Source: Deltaproteobacteria bacterium CG07_land_8_20_14_0_80_60_11 (lineage in GTDB: Bacteria > Desulfobacterota > Desulfobaccia > Desulfobaccales > 0-14-0-80-60-11). From it: a stretch of DNA of 6,335 nucleotides. A program made the position numbers and the translations under genes. A model generated the notes under the pieces. That model did not search any database, was not told the origin of the DNA, and worked only from the letters and a program-made list of their open reading frames with translations. Each line of letters begins with the position of its first letter. Position 1 is the stretch's first letter. This document shows positions 1 through 5,642 of the stretch, one piece after another. The stretch spans positions 1 to 6,335 of the forward strand of contig PEWM01000283.1 in NCBI GenBank assembly GCA_002779455.1, written 5' to 3'.

Positions 1-469
1 GGTGACGGTCTATGAACTGACGGTGGACGAGGTGGCCATCCCGGAGTTCACCATGACGGTGAAGTGCTCCCAGGGCACCTATGTCCGCACCCTGGCCAAG
101 GATATGGGCGACGCCCTAAGATGCGGGGCGCATCTGGCGGCTCTCCGCCGCCTGGCGGTGGGCGCGTTTCGGGTGGAAGAGGCCCTGGACCTGGCGGCCC
201 TGGCTGAACTGGGCCGGGAGGAACTGGCGCCCAGGATCATCCCGCTGGCTCAATGCCTGCCGGGGATGCGGCCGGTTGAGATTGGCCCGGCCGAGGCCCG
301 GCGGTTGCGCCAGGGGCAGCTCCTGGTGCGGCCGGGGGAGGATTTACCGGACGGGGAGCGGGTGCGGGTTTTGTCCGACGCCACCCTTGTGGCCGTGGCG
401 CAGGTGAGGAACCTGACGCCCCAGACGGTCCTGGCCCCGGTGCGGGTGTTTGGGGTAAGTGAGCAGTGA
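1..469 (+). CDS. truB: tRNA pseudouridine(55) synthase TruB, C-terminal part (5' end outside window)
   Basis: TruB converts uridine 55 to pseudouridine in the T-loop of cytoplasmic tRNAs. Reading from base 2, about 155 codons are open to the TGA at 467-469. A family-typical block lies near the start: CSQGTYVRTLAKDMG (about residues 22-36 of the visible part), then GAHLAALRR, matching the end of the pseudouridine synthase core. The last ~65 residues fit the small C-terminal TruB/PUA-like domain. TruB is usually about 300 aa, so the N-terminal half with the catalytic Asp lies upstream. The GTG at base 2 is therefore almost certainly an internal Val codon, not a start. The last residues (SEQ) and the stop codon are written by the GTGAGCA tandem repeat, so the native C-terminus may have been altered. 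The order truB-rpsO-pnp is standard in many bacteria. Confidence 0.93.
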   Translation, partial: VTVYELTVDEVAIPEFTMTVKCSQGTYVRTLAKDMGDALRCGAHLAALRRLAVGAFRVEEALDLAALAELGREELAPRIIPLAQCLPGMRPVEIGPAEARRLRQGQLLVRPGEDLPDGERVRVLSDATLVAVAQVRNLTPQTVLAPVRVFGVSEQ

Positions 470-486
470 GCAGTGAGCAGTGAGCA
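459..486 (+). repeat. Four tandem copies of heptamer GTGAGCA
   Basis: Four perfect 7-nt copies run from 459 to 486, followed by one more G. The array begins inside truB and supplies its TGA stop (467-469), then continues into the spacer. Because 7 is not a multiple of 3, adding or losing a copy would not shift the truB reading frame: the stop lies in the first two copies. Tandem copies of such simple heptamers are prone to slippage. Confidence 0.9.
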
Positions 487-491
487 GATGT

Positions 492-512
492 GTAGGGCGG
501 GCACTGCCCGCC
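492..512 (+). repeat. GTAG-prefixed hairpin, REP-like element (copy 1)
   Basis: The sequence GTAG (492-495) sits directly before a perfect 7-bp hairpin: GGCGGGC (496-502), loop ACT, GCCCGCC (506-512). A second element at 4388-4408 has the same 21-nt layout with compensated stem changes. A GTAG foot followed by a GC-rich hairpin is the known layout of REP elements mobilised by REP-associated tyrosine transposases; assignment to that group is inference. There is no T-run after the stem, so it is not a classical terminator here. Confidence 0.7.
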
Positions 513-513
513 G

Positions 514-542
514 TTGCCTCTGACCAACCTTGTAAAGATAAA
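514..542 (+). promoter_or_regulatory. Possible sigma-70-type promoter for rpsO-pnp (weak)
   Basis: TTGCCT (514-519, 4 of 6 to TTGACA) and GATAAA (537-542, 4 of 6 to TATAAT) are separated by exactly 17 nt, placing a start near 549, about 80 nt before rpsO. Both boxes are imperfect and the spacing match could be chance. Read-through from truB is the alternative. Confidence 0.3.
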
Positions 543-579
543 AAACGCGGTCAAGATCGCCATAGGGCCGTGGAGTTTT

Positions 580-611
580 AGCTGACGGTTGAAAGCTGAA
601 AGCTGACCGCT
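580..611 (+). repeat. GAAAGCT-rich dispersed repeat upstream of rpsO
   Basis: AGCTGACGGTTGAAAGCTG and the bases after it contain GAAAGCT twice in tandem (591-604). The last 16 nt, CTGAAAGCTGACCGCT (596-611), recur as an exact inverted copy at 4300-4315, after the M16 peptidase gene. The repeat ends only 4 nt before the rpsO Shine-Dalgarno, so it lies in the rpsO leader. Confidence 0.75.
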
Positions 612-615
612 AAAA

Positions 616-622
616 AAGGAGG
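616..622 (+). promoter_or_regulatory. rpsO ribosome binding site
   Basis: AAGGAGG is a near-perfect Shine-Dalgarno with a 5-nt spacer to the GTG at 628. It decides in favour of this non-ATG start. Confidence 0.85.
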
Positions 623-627
623 AAGAC

Positions 628-897
628 GTGGCCTTAAATACGGAACAGAAACGGGAGATTATCGATCGCTACCGGGTGCATGACGCCGACACCGGCTCAC
701 CGGAAGTCCAGGTGGCCATCTTGAGCGAACGAATCAGTTACTTGACGGATCATTTCAAGGTCCATGCCAAGGACCACCATTCCCGTCGGGGATTGATCAA
801 GCTGGTGGGTCAGCGCCGGCGCCTCCTGAACTATCTGAAAGACAAAGACATCGAACGTTACCGGGCCTTGATCGAGCAACTCGGCCTGAGAAAGTAG
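628..897 (+). CDS. rpsO: 30S ribosomal protein S15 (bS15)
   Basis: This is the primary 16S rRNA-binding protein S15, which binds the central-domain three-way junction and nucleates assembly of the platform. The product is 89 aa, the usual length. It carries the family blocks TGSPEVQVAIL (22-32), HAKDHHSRRGLIKLVGQRRR (46-65) and LLNYLKDKD, and ends in LGLRK like other S15 proteins. The GTG start is fixed by a strong AAGGAGG 5 nt upstream and by alignment with the conserved N-terminus. Its stop codon overlaps the pnp Shine-Dalgarno and pnp starts 18 nt later, so the two are surely co-transcribed. In E. coli S15 represses its own translation through its leader RNA; whether the repeat-rich leader here does this cannot be told from the sequence. 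Confidence 0.98.
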   Translation: MALNTEQKREIIDRYRVHDADTGSPEVQVAILSERISYLTDHFKVHAKDHHSRRGLIKLVGQRRRLLNYLKDKDIERYRALIEQLGLRK

Positions 898-901
898 GAG
901 G
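896..901 (+). promoter_or_regulatory. pnp ribosome binding site overlapping the rpsO stop
   Basis: AGGAGG uses the last two bases of the rpsO TAG stop. The spacer to the pnp ATG at 916 is 14 nt, longer than the usual 5-10 nt, which may lower initiation. No better Shine-Dalgarno is visible between it and the ATG. Confidence 0.6.
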
Positions 902-915
902 CTCAACAAAATATC

Positions 916-3060
916 ATGCCAAAAATATACTCAGTAGCAATCGGGGGGCGAGACCTCCATTTCGAAACGGGCCACTTGGCCCAACAGGCCAGCGGCTCAG
1001 TGCTGGTGCGTTATGGGGAGAATGCGGTGCTGGTTACCGCGGTCATGTCCGACTCAGTCAGGGAAGGCATCGACTTCTTGCCCCTGACGGTGGATTACAT
1101 GGAGAGAGCTTACGCCGCCGGGCGGGTACCCGGGAGCTTTTTCCGGCGGGAGATCGGCCGCCCCTCAGAAAAGGAGACCCTGACCTCCCGGCTCATTGAC
1201 CGGCCGATGAGGCCACTGTTCCCCAAAGGGGTGGTCAATGAAATCCAGATCATCGCCACGGTGCTCTCCGGAGACATGGAGATTGATCCGGATATCGTCG
1301 CCGTGAACGGGGCCGCGGCGGCCCTGGCGATTTCCGACATCCCGTTTAACGGCCCGGTGGCTGCGGTGCGGGTGGGCAAAGTCAACGGGCAGCTGGTGGT
1401 CAATCCCACCAATTCCCAACTGAAAGAGAGCACCCTGAATCTCACCGTGGCCGGGGCGCCTCAGGGCCTGGTGATGGTGGAGGCCGGGGCCCAGATGGTC
1501 CAGGAAGAAGAAGTGCTGGAGGCCTTGTTCTTCGCCCAGGAGCAGCTCAAGCCCATCCTGGATCTTATCCAGGGCATGGCCCAGGAGATCGGCCGGCCCA
1601 CACGGGAACTCCCGGAGCTGCCGGATAACTCGGAGCTGCGCCAGAAAATCGAGGCTTTGGGCGGGGACAATATCCTGGCGGCGATGAACAAGCCGGAAAA
1701 AGAGGCCCGGCATCTAGCCATGGACCAGGTAAAGCAGGAGATTCTGGCGGCCCTGGGCCCTGAGGTGGAGGGCCGGGAAAAAGAAGCCAACGGCCTCATT
1801 TCGGAGGTGAAAAAAAAGCTGGTGCGGAACATGATGCTGGCGGAGCAGCGCCGCATCGACGGCCGCAGCTTCACCGACGTCCGCACCATCACCGGGGAAG
1901 TCGGCCTGTTGAGCCGCACCCACGGTTCGGCGGTCTTCACCCGGGGCGAAACCCAGGCCCTGGCCGTCACCACCCTCGGCACCCCCTCGGATGAACAGAA
2001 AATCGAGACCCTGGTGGGCGAAACCTTCAAGGCCTTTATGCTCCATTATAATTTCCCCCCATATTCGGTGGGGGAGACCCGCATGATCCGGGGTCCGGGG
2101 CGGCGGGAAATCGGGCATGGGGCCCTGGCCGAGCGGGCCATTGCCCAGGTGCTGCCCTCGGCGGAAGAGTTTCCCTATACCATCCGCATCGTGTCCGAAA
2201 TCCTCTCCTCCAACGGCTCCTCCTCCATGGCGACGATCTGTGGGGCCTCCATGGCCCTGATGGACGCCGGGGTGCCCATCAAGGCTCCGGTGGCCGGGGT
2301 GGCCATGGGGCTTATCAAGGAGGATGACCGGGTGGCGGTGCTGTCCGACATCCTGGGCGATGAAGACTCCATCGGAGACATGGACTTCAAGGTGGCCGGC
2401 ACCAGCCAGGGGATCACCGCCCTCCAGATGGATATCAAGATGACGGGGCTGACCCGGGAGATCATGGGCCAGGCGTTGAGCCAGGCCCGGGAGGCCCGGC
2501 TGCACATCCTGGGCAAGATGGCCGAGACCATCGCCGCGCCGTCGCCCACCCTGAAGGAACACGCCCCCAAGATCATCGTGATCACCATCAATCCCGACAA
2601 GATTCGGGACGTGATCGGACCCGGCGGCAAAATGATCAAGAAGATCGTGGCCGCCACCGGGGTCAAGATGGACGTCGAAGACGACGGCCGTATCCACATC
2701 TCGTCGTCCGACCAGAAAGCGGCCGACGAGGCCATCCGGATGATCAATGAGATCACCGCGGAGGCGGAAATCGGCGCCACCTACAGGGGCGTCGTCAAGA
2801 AGCTCATGGACTTCGGCGCCTTTGTGGAGATCCTGCCGGGCACCGACGGCCTGGTCCACATTTCGGAACTGGCCCATCGCCGGGTGAAAACCGTGGACGA
2901 GATCCTCAAGGAAGGCGACGTGGTGATGGTCAAGGTGCTGGATGTGGACCGCCAGGGGAAGATTCGCCTGTCCCGCAAGGCCTTGATCCCCAATGACAAC
3001 CCCCAACCGGACGAATCCGATCGCCGGGGCCGGCGTGAACCAAAAAAGCGTCCTGAGTAA
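916..3060 (+). CDS. pnp: Polyribonucleotide nucleotidyltransferase (PNPase)
   Basis: PNPase degrades RNA 3' to 5' by phosphorolysis, releasing nucleoside diphosphates, and can add tails in reverse. It acts as a cytoplasmic trimer, often with RNase E. The 714-aa product has the full domain set: first RNase PH-like domain (about 10-210, with FFRREIGRPSEKETLTSRLI at 75-94), helical linker (about 240-320), second catalytic RNase PH domain (about 322-540), KH domain (about 552-612, with GPGGK at 568-572) and S1 domain (about 618-690, GAFVEILPG and GLVHISEL). Catalytic residues are intact: R396-R397 in GPGRREIGHG, S435-S437 in SNGSSSMA, and D484, D490 and K492 in GDEDSIGDMDFKVAG, equivalent to E. 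coli D486, D492 and K494. A short basic tail (RRGRREPKKRPE) follows S1. The gene end is overlapped by the M16 peptidase gene. No frameshift or missing motif was seen. Confidence 0.98.
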   Translation: MPKIYSVAIGGRDLHFETGHLAQQASGSVLVRYGENAVLVTAVMSDSVREGIDFLPLTVDYMERAYAAGRVPGSFFRREIGRPSEKETLTSRLIDRPMRPLFPKGVVNEIQIIATVLSGDMEIDPDIVAVNGAAAALAISDIPFNGPVAAVRVGKVNGQLVVNPTNSQLKESTLNLTVAGAPQGLVMVEAGAQMVQEEEVLEALFFAQEQLKPILDLIQGMAQEIGRPTRELPELPDNSELRQKIEALGGDNILAAMNKPEKEARHLAMDQVKQEILAALGPEVEGREKEANGLISEVKKKLVRNMMLAEQRRIDGRSFTDVRTITGEVGLLSRTHGSAVFTRGETQALAVTTLGTPSDEQKIETLVGETFKAFMLHYNFPPYSVGETRMIRGPGRREIGHGALAERAIAQVLPSAEEFPYTIRIVSEILSSNGSSSMATICGASMALMDAGVPIKAPVAGVAMGLIKEDDRVAVLSDILGDEDSIGDMDFKVAGTSQGITALQMDIKMTGLTREIMGQALSQAREARLHILGKMAETIAAPSPTLKEHAPKIIVITINPDKIRDVIGPGGKMIKKIVAATGVKMDVEDDGRIHISSSDQKAADEAIRMINEITAEAEIGATYRGVVKKLMDFGAFVEILPGTDGLVHISELAHRRVKTVDEILKEGDVVMVKVLDVDRQGKIRLSRKALIPNDNPQPDESDRRGRREPKKRPE

Positions 3061-4282
3061 CGGTCTTCGGGTCGTTACCGAGGAACTGCCCCACTTCCAT
3101 TCGGCGGCCGTGGGGATTTGGCTCAACGCGGGCTCCAGGGACGAGACCGGCGCCGAGAACGGTCTGACGCATTTCCTGGAGCACATGGCCTTTAAGGGTA
3201 CCCCCCGGCGCACCGTCATGGACATCGCCCGGGAAATCGACCAGCTAGGCGGCCTGTGCAACGCCTTCACCAGCAAGGAGCAGACCTGCTTCCACGGGCG
3301 AGTCCTGGCGGAGCATCTGCCCCGGGTGGTGGACCTGTTGGGCGACCTGGTCCTCAGGTCCCAACTGGCGGCCGGGGACCTGGACCGGGAACGGCAGGTC
3401 ATCCTGGAAGAGATTTACGCCCAGGATGACAACCCGGAAGAACTGGTTCAGGTCCATTTTGCCCGGAATTTCTGGGGGGACAACGCCTTCGGGCGGCCCA
3501 TCTTAGGGGAAGCGGAGCGCATCGCCACGGTCCGCCGGGAAGACCTGCTGGCTTACCGCGGCATCGCCTACCGGCCCGCGGACACGGTAGTGGCGGCCGC
3601 CGGCCGGGTCCGGCACCAGGAACTGGTGGACCTGGTGGCCGCCAGTTTTGAAGGATTTGCCGACGGCGCCCCCGGCCGGGAACGCCAGGCCGTTACCACC
3701 CATCCAGGGGTCTACGTCTTGTCCAGTGACCTGGAGCAGGTCAACCTGGTCCTGGGGGCCCCGGGATTACCGGCGGGCGATCCCCGGCGCTATGCGGCTA
3801 CCATGCTTCAGTCGGTCCTGGGAGGCAACATGAGCTCGCGCCTCTTCCAGGTAATTCGGGAACAACTGGGGCTGGCCTATGCCATCCAGTCTTACATCCA
3901 GTTTTTCAGCGATGCCGGGCTGGTGGGCATCTCCGCCGGGGTGAGTCCCCAAAACCTTTCGGCCATCATGGCCGCCATCCGCCGGGAACTCAAGCAGTTG
4001 CAGCAGGAGAAAGTCTCCGAGGCGGAGTTGACCGCGGCCAAAGAAAACCTGCGGGGCTCCATCATTCTGGCCTCGGAGGATTGCGACCATCTCATGGGGC
4101 GGCTGGCCAAAAATGAGCTGAACTTCGGCCGCTATATCCCCCAGGCGGACATCATCGCGGGCCTGCTGAAGGTCACCGCGGAGGAAGTCCTGGAAGTGGC
4201 CCAAGACCTGCTCCGGCCGGAAGCCTGGGGCGTGGCCCTCCTGGGGCCGGTGGATAACGCGGGCGATTACGGCCTGGGTTAA
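3035..4282 (+). CDS. M16-family zinc peptidase (processing-peptidase-like, PqqL/YmxG type)
   Basis: This is a metallopeptidase of the pitrilysin/mitochondrial-processing-peptidase family; the substrate is unknown. With the GTG start at 3035 it has 415 aa, normal for single-chain bacterial members that act as dimers. The inverted zinc motif HFLEH lies at residues 46-50 (H46, E49, H50), and the third ligand fits E126 in VILEEI, 76 residues on. The second, inactive-type M16 domain (about 225-400) has SSRLFQVIREQLGLAYAI with the family Arg (275) and Tyr (282). No signal peptide is visible. The start is uncertain: ATG 2993 would add 14 residues and overlap pnp by 68 nt, whereas GTG 3035 overlaps by 26 nt and puts the protein right at the conserved LSNGLRVVTEE block. 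Neither has a clear Shine-Dalgarno, so translation coupled to pnp is likely. A peptidase of this type directly after pnp is a common order in several phyla. Confidence 0.93.
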   Translation: MNQKSVLSNGLRVVTEELPHFHSAAVGIWLNAGSRDETGAENGLTHFLEHMAFKGTPRRTVMDIAREIDQLGGLCNAFTSKEQTCFHGRVLAEHLPRVVDLLGDLVLRSQLAAGDLDRERQVILEEIYAQDDNPEELVQVHFARNFWGDNAFGRPILGEAERIATVRREDLLAYRGIAYRPADTVVAAAGRVRHQELVDLVAASFEGFADGAPGRERQAVTTHPGVYVLSSDLEQVNLVLGAPGLPAGDPRRYAATMLQSVLGGNMSSRLFQVIREQLGLAYAIQSYIQFFSDAGLVGISAGVSPQNLSAIMAAIRRELKQLQQEKVSEAELTAAKENLRGSIILASEDCDHLMGRLAKNELNFGRYIPQADIIAGLLKVTAEEVLEVAQDLLRPEAWGVALLGPVDNAGDYGLG

Positions 4283-4287
4283 AACAA

Positions 4288-4316
4288 CTATCAGCTATCA
4301 GCGGTCAGCTTTCAGC
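4288..4316. repeat. TCAGCTATCAGC-type dispersed repeat after the M16 gene
   Basis: The stretch has CTATCAG twice (4288-4294 and 4295-4301 region) and then AGCGGTCAGCTTTCAG (4300-4315), the exact reverse complement of 596-611 before rpsO. The repeat starts 6 nt after the peptidase stop codon. Together the two copies bracket the rpsO-pnp-M16 block in opposite orientations. Confidence 0.75.
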
Positions 4317-4348
4317 CAAAAACTGAGGATTGGCGCCGGCGATGTCAT

Positions 4349-4363
4349 GTGCGCACCGCGCAC
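4349..4363. repeat. Small hairpin GTGCGC/GCGCAC
   Basis: GTGCGC (4349-4354), loop ACC, GCGCAC (4358-4363) form a perfect 6-bp stem. There is no T-run after it. It sits between the M16 gene and the terminator-like GTAG hairpin; function unknown. Confidence 0.5.
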
Positions 4364-4387
4364 CATCTCTGCTAAAATCTGGAACGC

Positions 4388-4408
4388 GTAGGGCGCGTCT
4401 CACGCGCC
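4388..4408 (+). repeat. GTAG-prefixed hairpin, REP-like element (copy 2)
   Basis: GTAG (4388-4391) is followed by GGCGCGT (4392-4398), loop CTC, ACGCGCC (4402-4408). It has the same 21-nt layout as 492-512. Arm position 5 is G in copy 1 and C here, and arm position 7 is C in copy 1 and T here; both changes are matched by the opposite arm, so pairing is kept. Confidence 0.7.
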
Positions 4409-4414
4409 ATTTTT
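4392..4414 (+). terminator. Likely intrinsic terminator of the rpsO-pnp-M16 transcript
   Basis: The 7-bp GC-rich hairpin 4392-4408 is followed by A and then TTTTT (4410-4414). It lies 110 nt after the M16 stop and before the next promoter, the expected place for a terminator. The same hairpin is part of a REP-like element, so the repeat may have been co-opted. Confidence 0.55.
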
Positions 4415-4478
4415 GGTGCTGGTGGCTCACAATTCTGGTCGTGCAAGAATCCAGGTGCGCCTTAAAATTAAAAAAGAT

Positions 4479-4507
4479 TTGACAAAATATCCGTATTAAT
4501 TTATTAA
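4479..4507 (+). promoter_or_regulatory. Promoter of the lectin-like gene
   Basis: TTGACA (4479-4484) is a perfect -35 box. TATTAA (4502-4507, 4 of 6) follows after 17 nt inside a very AT-rich stretch (4461-4532). Transcription would start near 4514, giving a leader of about 20 nt before the TTG start. Confidence 0.65.
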
Positions 4508-4533
4508 TAGAATAATGATAATTAAGTGAAAAC

Positions 4534-5088
4534 TTGAGCCAAACGGGAGGGAGGCTGAGACTAGTATTCGGCCTGGTTTTGTCGGCAATTCTGGTGTTCT
4601 ATCCCTTGGGCGTCCAGGCCTGGGTCTGGCATACATACGGCGGGTCAGAATATTCTCTGACCAATAACCCCACCACCTGGGAATTGGCGGAAAACGAGGC
4701 GGTGTCGGCGGGGGGCCACCTGGTCACCATCAACGACTCGTATGAGGAAACCCATCTGATTGCTTTTGCTTATGCTTCTAATTTAGAGGGCGATCGTTTA
4801 TTATGGATCGGTTTTACCGATAAGGTCACCGAGGGCAACTGGCAATGGATCAGCGGCCAGCCAGTGACCTATACCGATTGGGGTCCAGGGCAACCCGACG
4901 ACTCTTGGGGGGAAGATTATGCCGATATGGATTTGCGGTCTTTGGGGGTAGCCAAGATTTGGAACGATGTGTCCAATAATTACTCGATATTCGGCATCAT
5001 TGAGAGACCTGTTCCCTTACCCGGCACGGCGCTCCTCCTGGGCTCCGGCTTGGCGGGCCTGGTTGTCTGGCGTCGTCGGCGGTCCTAA
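4534..5088 (+). CDS. Secreted C-type-lectin-like protein with VPLP/PEP-CTERM-type sorting tail
   Basis: The 184-aa product is predicted to be exported and anchored or released at the cell surface. Residues 1-29 look like a signal peptide (hydrophobic LVFGLVLSAILVFYPLG, cleavage after VQA). Residues about 30-157 match a C-type lectin-like fold: WELAENEAVSAGGHLVTI, LLWIGFTD, NWQWISGQPVTYTDW, then QPDD (120-123) and WND (143-145). QPD and WND are the usual calcium/sugar-site motifs, with QPD typical of galactose-type binding; sugar binding here is inference. The protein has no cysteine at all, so the family disulfides are absent. The tail is VPLPGTALLLGSGLAGLVVW plus RRRRS: sorting motif, membrane helix and basic end, as in PEP-CTERM/VPLPA-CTERM proteins processed by an exosortase. 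The start is TTG 4534; it is the first start codon after an in-frame stop at 4519 and keeps the signal peptide, but it has only a weak Shine-Dalgarno. Confidence 0.85.
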   Translation: MSQTGGRLRLVFGLVLSAILVFYPLGVQAWVWHTYGGSEYSLTNNPTTWELAENEAVSAGGHLVTINDSYEETHLIAFAYASNLEGDRLLWIGFTDKVTEGNWQWISGQPVTYTDWGPGQPDDSWGEDYADMDLRSLGVAKIWNDVSNNYSIFGIIERPVPLPGTALLLGSGLAGLVVWRRRRS

Positions 5089-5110
5089 CCACCCCTCTTG
5101 CGGAAAGCCA

Positions 5111-5136
5111 CCGGCCCCTCACCAGGGGCCGGTTTT
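5111..5136 (+). terminator. Intrinsic terminator of the lectin-like gene
   Basis: CCGGCCCCT (5111-5119), loop CACC and AGGGGCCGG (5124-5132) form a perfect 9-bp GC-rich stem followed by TTTT. It starts 22 nt after the stop codon. The T-run is on this strand only, so it stops rightward transcription before the convergent genes. Confidence 0.9.
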
Positions 5137-5168
5137 CCCTGGTGAAGATAGGGGAGCCGGAAGGGAAA

Positions 5169-5387
5169 TTAAGCAGCGATTATTTGTTCGCTGGCGGGGA
5201 GTTTGCTCAGAGTAAGCTTTTTAAGCTCAACCTTATTGCTGGCATTGTCGATATCGATGCCGACCAAGCGCCCTTGGGCGTCGTAATCCAGCACCACCCC
5301 CTCGGAAATCTCACGACTCTCTGTGCTTGGCTGCTCAGATAGATCAATGTACAGGGAGTCTGTATCAGGATAATAGCTAATCTTCAT
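5169..5387 (-). CDS. DUF2283 domain protein (possible antitoxin-like partner)
   Basis: The 72-aa product begins MKISYYPDTDSLYIDLSEQP, the hallmark opening of DUF2283, and continues with REISEGVVLDYDAQGRLVGI (about 25-44), the second conserved block. The family is small, about 60-70 aa, of unknown biochemical role; it is often found beside small partner genes and has been suggested to belong to toxin-antitoxin-like modules. The ATG overlaps the stop of the upstream 80-aa gene as ATGA (5384-5387), and a GAGG Shine-Dalgarno (5397-5400) lies 9 nt upstream within that gene, so translation is coupled. The gene is convergent to the lectin-like gene, 33 nt from its terminator. Local GC is visibly lower than in the pnp region, in keeping with acquired DNA. 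Family call is firm, antitoxin role is inference. Confidence 0.88.
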   Translation of the reverse strand: MKISYYPDTDSLYIDLSEQPSTESREISEGVVLDYDAQGRLVGIDIDNASNKVELKKLTLSKLPASEQIIAA

Positions 5388-5626
5388 TCTTTGAATCCTC
5401 TATCAAGAAACGCATTGTGGATGGTGACTTTGTCTTCAAGGGTGACAACCCTCAGGACTCTGCCTTCAAGCTCCTGGACTCGACCCCAGAATCGCCAACG
5501 ATTGCCTTCTTGAGGTTCGATTCTGATAGGATTCTCCAAAACCTTAATGCACCATTCTTTTTGAAGATAGGGCCGTTTACGCAACACTTCATTCTCAAAA
5601 TACAGGGTGTATTTGTATTGTGCCAT
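5384..5626 (-). CDS. Small conserved-looking protein, coupled to DUF2283 (possible toxin-like partner)
   Basis: From the ATG at 5626 the product is 80 aa: MAQYKYTLYFENEVLRKRPY at the start, then EWCIKVLENPIRIEP (about 24-38), RWRFWGRVQELEGRVLRVVT (about 43-62) and TIHNAFLDRGF near the end. The alternation of a short helix and strands, with basic and aromatic residues, recalls small RelE/BrnT-like or DUF4258-like proteins, but I do not recognise the family with certainty. An upstream TTG (5671) would add 15 residues (NSLSFFVIKFVYFH) that look unrelated to the globular part, so ATG 5626 is preferred; there is no Shine-Dalgarno before either. It shares ATGA with the downstream DUF2283 gene. No signal peptide or membrane segment. 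Base composition is AT-richer than the left half of the window. Confidence 0.75.
   Translation of the reverse strand: MAQYKYTLYFENEVLRKRPYLQKEWCIKVLENPIRIEPQEGNRWRFWGRVQELEGRVLRVVTLEDKVTIHNAFLDRGFKE
5397..5400 (-). promoter_or_regulatory. DUF2283 ribosome binding site
   Basis: On the minus strand AGAGGA precedes the ATG at 5387, with GAGG at 5400-5397 and a 9-nt spacer. It is the only clear Shine-Dalgarno among the minus-strand genes here and supports this start for the second gene of the pair. Confidence 0.6.
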
Positions 5627-5642
5627 ATGAAAATATACGAAT

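Noticed and set aside
2..4. GTG at base 2 as the true start of a 155-aa protein
   Set aside because: The reading frame continues as the core of TruB; the catalytic half must lie upstream, so this is an internal Val codon.
459..611. Tandem repeats in the truB-rpsO spacer as a CRISPR array
   Set aside because: Units are 7 nt with no spacers between them; nothing resembles 23-40 nt repeats with unique spacers, and no cas gene is present.
580..611. Possible S15 autoregulatory RNA in the rpsO leader
   Set aside because: Only short AGCT and CGGT/ACCG pairings are possible and the sequence belongs to a dispersed repeat; no three-way junction or pseudoknot could be supported.
1714..3402. A 562-codon open frame on the minus strand opposite pnp and the M16 gene
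   Set aside because: It is a mirror of high-GC codon use in two well-identified genes; the peptide is His/Gly/Asp-rich low complexity with no family motif.
4418..4425. GCTGGTGG, identical to the E. coli Chi octamer
   Set aside because: Chi specificity is lineage dependent, and the same octamer also occurs inside rpsO and pnp, as expected by chance in GC-rich coding DNA.
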